Notes under the pieces: model-generated
Database searches by the model: none
The model's input: the letters and a program-made list of their open reading frames with translations, nothing else
What the model was told of the DNA's origin: nothing
NCBI GenBank assembly: GCA_014898415.1
Contig: RCTD01000002.1
Location: forward strand, 1,984,001 to 2,048,000
Direction of reading: 5' to 3'
Source of the DNA: Stromatinia cepivora
Taxonomy: Eukaryota; Ascomycota; Leotiomycetes; Helotiales; Sclerotiniaceae
Length of the DNA: 64,000 bases
Shown here: one piece after another, positions 36,231 to 46,525 of the stretch
How positions within the stretch are numbered: position 1 is the stretch's first letter
Layout of the letters: each line of letters begins with the position of its first letter
Made by a program: the position numbers and the translations under genes

Positions 36231-37072
36231 TTGATGTGTACTGGGATTAAAATGGGTGGTATTATAAAGGTACGGAAAGCATGGTAGATAAAAATGGGTT
36301 GCTGCCTTTCATGAAATAAAAAGAGCATTCAGCGAAGCATTTGTCAAGTTTAGCGAGAATACATTACTTTGCAGCGTCAATAGGGTTTAAACTAAGAGTC
36401 CCCCTTCAAGCTAATGTGCCTGATTCTGCCGGAAGACTTTATTCTATCCCAAAGTTGGGACTGTGGAAGCCGGATAGGGACTCATTCATAGTCACTATCC
36501 CACTATGCAAGTCAGTGTTTTTCTCGAAATGATAATCAATAATTAGGACATATCTTTCCTCCTTCTAAATGATGTTTTGCATGAACAATCAGCAGATAAG
36601 TGAAGAAATATCATTGCATTATTCAAATTCTGTTCCAATCCTGTTCCAATCCTTCGGGTGTGGCCGAGCTATCAGGATTCTTATAGGTGGAGCAATTAGT
36701 TGAGATGCATGCATGCTCAGCCTCTTGGTGGTATGGGTATGTTATTGTGTTAATTAATGATTCAATGATTCAATGCCCAGGTGCGTGGGTTCATTTTGGA
36801 TTTTTTGTGAAAGGTAACCTATCTACCTAGGTACACACTTGCTAAGCTGGAGGCTTTTTGTGAGGTGGATTTACTTATTCACTGGTTGTTTGTGGTGTGG
36901 TTTTGAGGGTCTTCGCTAGGGTTCTTGCTGGTGTGGGTGGGTTTTGGTTTTCTTGGGTTGGGGTTTTGGTTTCTATGGTATAACATAACGTTGCAATACA
37001 ACATAACGTTACTATAACACGACAATAGTGGAGTTGAATTGGTTAAATAATATTATTTAAATTTGAGAGGTT
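36231..37072. other. Spacer
   Basis: About 840 bp. Nothing coding is supported. It includes the palindrome TACCTAGGTA (36824-36833) and short G/T-rich repeats near 36900-36975. Confidence 0.6.
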
Positions 37073-38886
37073 GTGGTTATGGATTCTTCTTTGGATCAAC
37101 GGGGTGGGGCGGATCTTGATGATTTGTCTTCTTCAACTGCTTCCGAACCTTCTCTATTAGCTCATACGTCTATCGCTGCAGCTATCTATCCTCTTGCGAA
37201 AGAAAGCATCTCGCTGAGCTTGGCCTCCCTTTGCCGCAAAGTCCCAAAATCGCATCAAATTCAATTCGAAGAATTGATATTTGAACTAGGCGCATTGGAT
37301 CTCTCCTTACACGGCTTGGTGCAAGAGGAGAAATGGCATCCAAGACTGTTCTTGAGCCATTGGTCGGAAAATGCAGAACTGAGTTGGAGAGTGTGAAAGA
37401 TATCCTAATCAGGCTTGACAATATAAAGGAAGGAGAGACTAGAATCTTCAAATGCCAGGAGATGGACTTGCTTAGAGAGAAAATTTGTGTGTCCGCCGAG
37501 CATTGTTGTTATTTGGATATGGGGTTGCGATGGTTCAAAGTTTTTGGGTATGTTTCGTTGTTTGTTCGTGTTTTTGTTTTTTTTTTCTGGGATAAAACGA
37601 AATTATCATCATATCATACTGATTCTCATAGAAACGTTAAGGATATGGGCAAGGAACCTTATCAACCGGATGCGAAAAACTGGAATCTGAATGGGTTGCC
37701 AGGTATAACGACTGGGTTGGAAAAGGCCTACAAAGATCTTGACCCAGTTGGTTACAGACAATATCATATCTTAGTGGATGGTCAAGAAGAGGGACATAAT
37801 TCATCAGTGAATAAATGCGATGAGGAAAATGTTGAGAATTTGGGAGAGACTGCTGATTTATCTATCGCTGTTGAGTCTTCTGAGGTTATAGCTAAGTCTC
37901 AAAGTACATATTCTCTTGCGTCTGCACAAACTGTTGTTGATGAAACGCATTGTATAGACTGGGGAAAAGAAAAGGAAAAGGAAAAGCAAGTTCACTACGA
38001 AACATGGGCTCTTCAGCATGTACCTGCTCACAAAGAGATACATTGGTGGAGATGTATTTTTTTCAACATGAAGTTATGGCGTGGAGTAACTTGCTATTTC
38101 GAGAGCTGGTTACTTCAGCCGTTGGGATCACATCCTACCGAGATTGTGGGAATTAGACAAAGATTCAAGGATGCGACCAGAAGAAAAGAACACGGTTGTG
38201 GCATCGGGATGGAAATTTAAGCGGAGGAGAAAGTGGAGAGGAAAATGCAAGAGGATTATTTGAAGGGCATTGTGAAGATACTGGGAGAACAAGCCCAGGA
38301 GAGAATTTTGTGTCTCTGTAGAACGAGGGAGAGATATACGAGTAATGAGGATTTGAAGACGGAATGGAGGCTAGAAGCGATTGAGGCGAGGGAACCAAGG
38401 GGATTGTTTGATAGAGAGAGATGGATGGGGTTGGAAGATAGTTTGGAGATTAAGAGGGGATTGGAGGTTGGGAGGAGGAAGTGGTGGAGACGGGCGAGGG
38501 ACTTTGCAGGGAGAGAGTGGTGGAGGGAAGGGGAGAAAGTGGAGTGGTGGAGGAAGGCGGAGAAGGTGGAGTGGGTGGTTGTGATTAAGGGGGTGGAAGT
38601 TGATCGTTTGAAAAGGATCACGCCGGTTTTGGTTAATGGTTCTTGGGATGAAGATGAGGGGAAGGAGAGCGTGAGTCAGGAGGTGAAGAAAAATTTGGGA
38701 CGTGAGGAGAACAAGAATATGGATCAAGAGCTGACGAAAGGAACTGCGGATCAGGAAAAGAAAGATACGAAGGGAAAGGTGACTATGGGGAAGAAAGAGG
38801 CACGGAGAGGAATGGAGATCTTGGCGGAAAGATTGTATGTTGGAGGAAATGGTGATGAGAAGAGAGAAAGTTTGGGTGGGACATAG
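37073..38886 (+). pseudogene. Unrecognised protein gene with two interruptions
   Basis: I do not recognise this family. Three coding-like blocks follow one another. 37073-37320 encodes a helical segment after MVMDSSLDQRGG, with AIYPLAKESISLSLASLC and ELIFELGALDLSLHGLV. From about 37333 the pattern of amphipathic helices continues in another frame (LEPLVGKCRTELESVKDILI), so a frameshift near 37320-37345 is likely. A plausible intron of 81 nt (GTATGT near 37548 to TCATAG at 37631) keeps frame. The frame then runs to a single TAA at 38218-38220 and reopens in the same frame to 38886 as a highly charged, Trp/Arg/Glu/Lys-rich segment. The N-terminal half recalls helical fungal N-terminal domains of NLR-like proteins, but that is only an impression. 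An unrecognised intron could remove the TAA. Confidence 0.45.
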
Positions 38887-39611
38887 ATGGGTATTAGGAC
38901 TAGAGTAGGTAATCATGCCTTCTTCCATTTCCACAAAGAGACGTAGATACAATTCACAAGGCGGACATTGAGGAATAGTCACGGTTGTGGAATGGGAGGC
39001 TATGGAGAATGGAGGGATGCTTTCTCTAGTGTTATAATATAATAATAAACGATGATTTTTAAAATATCTTTTCTGGTGAGAAGTTTCAATAGTGTGTCAC
39101 ATACTCTGTCTGGATTGTACTCATGAGGGAGATTTCGAATATTTCATTCTTTTTGAACTGGGAAATTACTAGGTAAGATCTTATATGAACATGGCATCTA
39201 TTTAAAATGATAGGTTTATCGAGACTTTGAAAATATTTTCATGAAATTCAAAGTTCGATAGATTTCAAAATCGGACCGCAGTCTGAGCTATTAGACACAA
39301 TTAGTTTCCCTTCATCATGGCGTATACAATGAATGAATGAATAAATGGAATATATCTAAATGAGAAAGACAGGAATTAAACATCGATAATCTACTTAATG
39401 GTAACTATACAGTACTCAAGTACATCCTCACACCAAAATAAATTAATAGCATCCACCTCTTAATCACAACACGGATATCCTAAACGACCTTAGGGTAACA
39501 TTTCCAATACAAACAACCTAACTTATATATCTGCTCATACAACCTCTAATCTCCAATCTCCACAATCTCTCCTCACCTACCAAAGCATCCACTAAAATCG
39601 ACTTCCACAAT
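38887..39611. other. Spacer between converging genes
   Basis: About 725 bp of AT-rich sequence without open frames of note. Confidence 0.6.
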
Positions 39612-41555
39612 CTACGCGAACCCCTCTTTACTCTCAAAACTATTCGTAACAACAATCCCATTCTTCCCTTTAAATTGCCCATTAAATTGCCCATCAAATT
39701 CCCCCTCAAACCCCTCCCCCATCCCATTCCCCCCCTCTAATTCCCCCTCCCTCTCATACCTCGCCGGTCCCTCCGCATGCGCAGTAATATGCTGCGTCTC
39801 ACTCGCACTCCCATTCCCAATCCCATTCCCCGTGATCCACGATTCCAGCTTGGTTTCTCGATGCATATGCATATGCGCTCCCGCATAATGACCATACATA
39901 TTTCTCTCACCATTGCTCTCTCCATTCCTCTCACCATTCCCATTTCCATTCGCATTCCCGTTCTCCAAACTGGGATGCTGAGAAGTGCTCCTAATAGAAC
40001 GAAGCGAAATAGCAGATTGAACGCTCGCGACGAGGGATTGTACGCCTTTGGTATTGAGGAGACCGTATTGGGCGGGGAGACAGGCGGCGATGATGCCGAG
40101 GCCTGATTCGATCATGGACCAGTATAAGCCGGAGGTGCAGATGACTTTTTTGGCGGGGGTGGTGTTAGTTTGGGGGTTGGGATTTGAGATGATGGGGAAA
40201 GAAAAGGGGGGGAGAAGGGAAGAAGGGAAAGAAACGTACATTCGAAATCGGCGTGCGGGTCGTAGTTCACGGCTGTGGCTTGGATGAATACTATCATTCG
40301 GACGATGGAGGCGGCGATTGTGCTGGTTTGGAGAATGTTAGTGATTTTTCAATTTGTGTGGTGCTGGTGTAAGTGGGTATAACTTACAGGGCTCCGAGGG
40401 AGAAGATGGCTAGAATACCTATTTTACGGGCGACGGTTAGATGGAGACCGAAGATCTGGATAGATGGTTAGAGATGGAGATAGGAGGTTGGTCTTGAGGA
40501 AGTTGGAGAAGAAAGTTGAGTGAATTCGACGGTGGCGCGATAGAATTTGTTGCATTCAATTGGGGAAATCAATTGAGCGAAATTCACGACAATCAATTAT
40601 TTAGACGTGCAACAGAACTTCTGTTTCTCGGAATAATCGGCCGCTTTTGGAGCTCAGAAAAGCGACGAAGTGAAGTGTAAAGCATCCACGCTTCACATTA
40701 CTTCAGGGGGTTCAAACAAAAACCAAGCAAAAAACATACCATCGGCACCGGCAAACAAATAATCACAAAATCCGTCACCACATCACTAACCGCAAACGCA
40801 TTATGCAATTTGTCCGTATCAACACAATGCGCCTTCTCCACAATAGTACTGGTCCAATAAGCGGAAAAATCCGAGCCGCAAATAAAGAGGATGGAGAAGA
40901 AGAAGGAGAGCGTCCAGATGAGGATTATGAGGATCATGAACCAGGTTACGATGTTGAAGCGAGGGGCGGCGTTACGTGTGAAGACGCGTCGGTAGAAGAA
41001 GATGAGGGAGAGTTTGACGAGGCCGAGGGCGGGGATTTGGAGGAGCTCGCCCGGCCAGAATGCCTTGGTTGTGTTAGGGAGGGGGAGGGCGAGGGTGAGG
41101 ATTTGTGGGGGAGGAGGGGGGGCAGGGGAGGGAGGAAAATGTGAAGAGGAGGAACGTACGACGTTTGAATCTGGTTTTCCGATTTGGGTTGACGGGGCTG
41201 GGGCTGGATATCCAAGTTGTTTAAGCCCGACCTCTTTTCCAATACCATATCAGTTTCTATTTTCTCGATTCCAAAAAAGATAATGGATTCTCACCAGCCA
41301 TAATAGCGACGCCCATACCAATCACAAAGACCTATGTATCATCATCAGTTTTTATCCACTTGAATCATCCAGATACGGATTCGAATATCAACGTTAACGT
41401 ACCAATGCAGCCATAATCAAATAATCATCAGCTCCCAAACCAACCTTCTTCAGATGTCGAGCATAGATTCTTAGTCCTACTGTAGCGGAACAAACTGGGA
41501 TGAAAACAGCTGCTGCTGCTATAGCTAAATTTGCATGGATTTGAAGATCTGCCAT
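39612..41555 (-). CDS. PTH11-like / fungal rhodopsin-fold integral membrane protein
   Basis: Seven-helix membrane protein of the fungal rhodopsin-domain (SAT4/PTH11-like) family, thought to act in surface sensing or signalling. Seven exons are inferred: 41403-41555, 41295-41331, 41160-41233, 40740-41063, 40388-40455, 40240-40322 and 39612-40144, giving 423 residues. Typical blocks are ATVGLRIYARHLKKVGLGAD followed by DYLIMAAL, then ALGLVKLSLIFFYRRVF, FSAYWT with C..D after it, VSDVVTDFVIICLPVPM, and SGLYWSMIESGLGIIAACLP. There is no N-terminal CFEM Cys-rich domain, which separates it from classical PTH11. The C-terminal tail of about 120 residues is cytosolic low complexity: Asn/Gly/Glu-rich repeats (NGNGNGERNGESNGER), a His/Met stretch, then Gly/Glu/Phe repeats. 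The third exon's 3' splice site has alternatives; I used the one that keeps family spacing. Confidence 0.87.
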
Positions 41556-44500
41556 TTTGGTATTGAAATTTGAGAGGGATATCGTATCGATGGATTTTAT
41601 TATTCAACCGGACAATTCGATACGATTAGAACCCAGCAATAAGGAAAGGAAAGGAAAGTATGAAAATACCGAATGAAAAGAAAAGATCAAGTCTTGCAAA
41701 GATAGAATACAATACAATAAAAAGGCATCCACTAGCAAAAGAAAAAAAAAACAACGGGACAATAACTTCATATACATATACGCCTCAAGCATCCGTGACC
41801 CCGTGGGGAAATTCCTCGGGACATTTTGAGCACCTCACTATCAGCTCCTTGTAGCAAAAATCCCACATCTCCCTGATCCTTATGAGGATAGGAATTGGGG
41901 TAACATGAACTAATTCCTCGACGCGAACGAGTCATTTCTCGGTGCGAGAGTAGGTATGCATATCGTACGGATGGGAGAGATCCTTACAACAACGTTTTTT
42001 CAATGCAGTGGTGTTTAAGGTTACTGGACTAAGGATTAGACGGAATGATACATTAGTGACCTTGAGGGGGTGATACGTGGGGATCTGGGCGAATCAGATT
42101 GGGAGGGGGGTGGGACGGTGTGGGACGGTAGGTAGGTACTTTTGTAGCAAAGTATTGATTCACGATAATCCTTCGTTTGGAATTTGATACCATTTTTCGG
42201 TGCTCCTGGTGGCAAGAATACCTCTAGGCCCCTAAATAGGACACATGATTTTATGTGGTGGTAGTGTAGTGGTAGTGAAGAAACAATCCGCGATACGAAG
42301 AGAGATATTAGGATGGATGGAAACGCATTCTATCATCAATGCATAAGTAAATTCGCAGTGGAATATTGATATTGAGGTACGGGTTTGCGCGCTGAAAGAA
42401 TGGATGGATGGATGTACATAGTACAATCGGCCGTACTACTTGTAACACCGGAATACACCTCTTGTGACACGACGCTACTTGATAACATTGGGATGGGCTG
42501 ATTTCCATGTCCATGAATGGCAGGTAAGGGCGCACAGAACAATATTTTCGAGCATGGAAAAGGGATACATCTTGCGAAAGGATATGAAATGTTCATATTG
42601 ATCAGTAATAAAGGAAAACTAGAATTATAAGAATGGCAAGCGTAGTGCGGAAGATTTCTTCCTTCCGTCTTACATTCTCACTAGTATTGTACCACAAGGT
42701 TTCGGCGGTCAAGATATCCCGTGATCGTATGCCCGTTCACTAGATATCGAAAGTCATCGATTCCGAGGACAAAGAATCCTTACCGAACACACAGCACATG
42801 TACTTTCCTCCACCCTGCTTACCATGCAATTTCCATGCAAGCGAGCTGCAGATAACGTTCTGGTAATTATGACTGTGTACCTCCTCGGCCATAATTTAAG
42901 TTAGATCTCGATGTCGTACTGGTACGTACAGATGTATTTCCGGGTCTTTTGGTTTCCCCATAAAAAGATATCAGAGCCATGGATCTGAGGATTTGAAGAT
43001 CTGAAACTGTGAGTTGGCACCGAGCGGTTTGTGAAAGGCATGGCAAATGTGTAGGTATCCGTTAAGGAATTGACAGCGGAGCGAGATGTATGGAGGTATC
43101 CATCAGGGTATCAGGAGCACAACTTTCGTTCTAAGAAGTGTAAAGATTATAGCTTTGTGTTTTCTTTCGCCTAGCATACTTCTATTGTTTCTTCTCATAG
43201 TCAAGCTTTTGCGGAAAATTCAAGCCTTGAATCAAACAGGTACAGAGCGTAAAGGGGTTTTTACCGGACCTCTGTGTTCGAACCGTGGTTTACTTTATTA
43301 TCTCTTACCGATATGCTTCAGCTATGATCTTTCATTGGATCCTCCTGATCTTCCTCCCAAACTTGAAAGGATTGTCTTCACGTACCACTCCTATGACAAA
43401 GTTTATGTCACATCTCTCCACGATGCTAATACTAAGTCAGATCAAAGTTTCTCTAGTAAAGCCATTCAGGATTCCAGATTGGCTGAAAATTTGCCGGGGC
43501 AATTTCACGATCAAGTACATACTGGCAAGCTTTTGCTCAGCATCAACAATGGTGATGCACATTGGCATCATTGAGAATCTAATACAGAAAGAAGTATCTC
43601 CAGCATATTCCATGCGAGATCATGCTTGCATAAGCAGGTTCCCTCGAAATGACTGATTTTGTGTACAGGTAGATGGAGTGATGGCTGTAGAGGAGATGTT
43701 CGCGTATGCGGCAATGTGCATGTTTGGTACACACGCAATATGTCGTCTAAAACTCTCTTACCGCCCCAGGACTCAAAGGCGACAAGCCTTAATATATGCG
43801 ACGAAATTTGTCAATACGACTACCTCAGAACTCTTAGGATTGTCTCAAGTAGATTATCTCAGAACTTTTGTGATAATATCAATACATCGAAGTCTGTGCC
43901 ATGCCAAAGTTGACACTGAAGTCAGAACCATAATCCGATCCTGGATACCTACTCAGACATAAATGATTACCGTATTTCGTTCTTCTCTCTGTCAAAATAA
44001 CCGCTTTGATGGGGAGTTTCTGTGCGGGGTATAGAGACACCGATATGGCCAACACGAATTGCGACAGCGACACCTTTTCCTATTGACATACAATTCAGCG
44101 ATTGTCCAGCGATTGATCCGTTAATGGAGAAGCTTAAATCTCGAGAAAGCTGCTTGTTGTTTAATAGCGACTCCGTTTTGACTTCGGGTTCTTGCGAGCG
44201 CAAGAACGTGAAGCTATTCACAGCTTCAATTGACGCGCAGAAAATAAAAAAAATATTGAGCAAAGTTCCTGGCGATGTTGATATTAGTAATCAACTGATC
44301 GACTGAGAGTGGAAAGATTTGATGGGAATTCGCTCTAGTACTTCGTTATTTTCCGCCGCCGACTTCGGCGGAAATGACCTGTCTTGGCGCGGCGCAGATA
44401 TCAACATTGCTGATAAAGATTATCAATTATCAATTCATCACGATGCTGCAGCTGATCCTTTTCTTCCTTACACCAGCAGAACTCCAGAAGGAGTTCGTTC

Positions 44501-45003
44501 CCCTTTCCAGACCCGAATCCGTGTCAGAATCTTGATATCGCGCGGTATGGGTCATCAGGTCCATAGGAATCTCCTGAAGATTTCAAATACGGTGTAACGA
44601 TAGATTACTCCTGAGTCCTGAAGAGTCGAAGAATCATGGTGGACACGAAACTTGACTAGAAATCGCTCACCGTAGATAAGTAAATACGAAGTATATTCTC
44701 AGTGTGGGAAGTATTTTAGTAATGTGAAAAGCGAGAAATCCTCGGCTTAGATATCGGGAAGGGCTGGCCTTATCCAAGCTTCAAAGTTTAATACATATCT
44801 CCAATTCTCAACTCAGACGATGGTCAATAGATCAGAGCTTTCTCAAACCATAGAGAGTCATCCCAGATGTTGTCAGGCCAAGTTTTGGTTGATTGTAGTC
44901 ACTCGGGGAAGCAAACGCCACGCGCATTATGAATAGCTGTTGAATGACTGGGATATTTTGGCTTTTGAAGTTTGTACAACGTATAGTAGAAGTTTGTACA
45001 ACG
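41556..45003. other. Spacer with orphan short open frames
   Basis: About 3.4 kb. Several plus-strand frames follow each other at 43086-43574, 43678-43962, 44022-44306 and 44319-44597 in different phases. Their amino acid composition is protein-like in places (for example KLERIVFTYHSYDKVYVTSL, and AEEL-type helices), but no family is recognisable and no splice model joins them. They may be a decayed gene. The rest is unassigned. An (A)9 tract lies near 41741. Confidence 0.4.
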
Positions 45004-45012
45004 TATAGTAGA
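44969..45012. repeat. 22-bp direct duplication at the MITE edge
   Basis: Two perfect adjacent copies of a 22-bp unit (44969-44990 and 44991-45012), starting AGTTTGTACAACG and ending TATAGTAGA. The second copy runs into the left terminal inverted repeat of the element at 45006. Confidence 0.95.
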
Positions 45013-45320
45013 ACCCCGCTATACCGGACACAAAAAATCAGGCCTATTTAATCCGGTATAAACGGGTTTCTAATAAATTTGTATAATTAGTTTCGATCTT
45101 TAGTTTCGAAATTTCAGCCCTACCCCTTGAAATTTTATAAATTGATCGATAAAGAAGATTTACGAACTTTTTCTCTACAATTTTTATACTGGAACTATGA
45201 AATTCTGTTCGGTATAACTAAAATACCGAAATTTCCGGTATACCTATATAAAAAATGAGATTATTTAGAAATAATCCGGTTTTCCGATATAAAAATGTCC
45301 GGTATAACCGGGTTCTACTG
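45006..45320. mobile_element. MITE with pogo/Fot1-like terminal inverted repeats
   Basis: A 315-bp non-coding element bounded by imperfect inverted repeats of about 26 bp. The left end reads TAGTAGAACCCCGCTATACC and continues GGACA. The right end, in reverse complement, reads CAGTAGAACCCGGTTATACC and continues GGACA. TA dinucleotides flank both sides (45004-45005 and 45321-45322), matching the TA target duplication of Tc1/mariner/pogo elements, and the CAGTAGAACC-type start resembles pogo-family ends. It is AT-rich inside with further subterminal copies of CCGGTATA. It has no transposase, so it would need a related full-length element elsewhere. Confidence 0.85.
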
Positions 45321-46525
45321 TATTACCATCAAAAAAACCCTATTCCTTCTGAGCAGTGAGAAATTAGAATATACAGTATTTTCTATTTCTTTAGTTGACC
45401 CCGGTTGACCTTGTTGACGCAGGGGGTTTCTAATTCCTTGATAAGTGATGGATCCATTGCGGACATTCTAAAGTTTCCTAATTCCGAGAACCGGGTCTTA
45501 ACTCCTTATATTCGAGTCAATTCAAGTTCAGTTGATGAGATATCTGACTAATGGATGTAGTCTCAATTCCTCATCCTGGGTTAAGAAATCAGAAGCTAAA
45601 ACTTAGATAGCCAATCATTGTTCGATAAAGGGAATAAAGCTGCTTTGACTGCCGTAATACCGGGAAAATTAAAGGCTCATGCCGCTTTTACAGAGCTTGA
45701 ATCGAAAATCGACGGACCACCAGAAACCTCTGATGTTTTGTTCTGGAAGCAATAAAAGAAATAAAAGTGGCCCATGTTATCTTCTTTTTACCGTTAGTCT
45801 GCGAACTACGAGCCTTATAAAGCGGGAATAACCTTCATTGATCCAGCGCTACCCCTGCAATTACTCATATTTACTCATATTGAACTCAACAAAGAAGGAA
45901 TGATGTTACGTGTCTCGGCATTACCATTTATCCATACCCTCCAGCTTGGACCTGCCTCACATCAGCCGGCTTGACAATGAATTTGCAGTAAGAAAATAGG
46001 TGAGATTGAGTAAAAATGGCCCAGAGTGAAACAATTTTCTATGCATACTCCAGAGTTCATAGTACATACCCCTCTATGAAATCTATGACTCCACGAGTTT
46101 CTATCATAAACACTCTCCGGAGTACATTATGATACATATCCACCAAGGGGGCGAGTTTGCAGAAGATCTGCAAGGATTGAAGCACCCACCTTCTATGCAA
46201 GATGCAAGAAAGCGCTAACGATACCTCCCTAGTAATTTTCTGATATTTATCTAAGTGGGACTCTCTCTTTTTTTTATTGTAAAAGATTATCTATATGAAA
46301 GGTCCCTGCTAGATTTCAGGAAACTCTTCTTAACCTTATACCTTTTGCTTGTTTTTTTATTGCTTCAAAACATTGTGTTTATTCCTTAATATTGGTAATT
46401 TTGACCTCTTTCTCACACATCGTCCATCCGCGGACACTGGATTCGCTGTACAGCTCAGTGTTTACCACTTAATTACACATCTTCATCATACACAACCCAG
46501 TTAGCCTTACCATATACACATCACC
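45321..46525. other. Upstream region of the ABC transporter gene
   Basis: About 1.2 kb with no open frame of note. It is probably the promoter and 5' leader of the transporter gene, with T-rich tracts at 46267-46277 and 46350-46370 and the PDRE-like site listed separately. Confidence 0.6.
46427..46434. promoter_or_regulatory. PDRE-like palindrome TCCGCGGA upstream of the PDR transporter
   Basis: The perfect palindrome TCCGCGGA lies 92 bp upstream of the transporter start. It matches the pleiotropic drug response element bound by yeast Pdr1/Pdr3 zinc-cluster factors. CGG-N0-CCG-type palindromes are general zinc-cluster sites. Whether the factor is conserved in this fungus is not known. The same 8-mer also occurs once in the spacer near 5255, so chance occurrence is possible. 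Confidence 0.45.

Noticed and set aside
41377..41400. GGATTCGAA words considered as tRNA T-arms
   Set aside because: No acceptor stem, D-arm or anticodon arm can be formed around them; no tRNA was found in the window.
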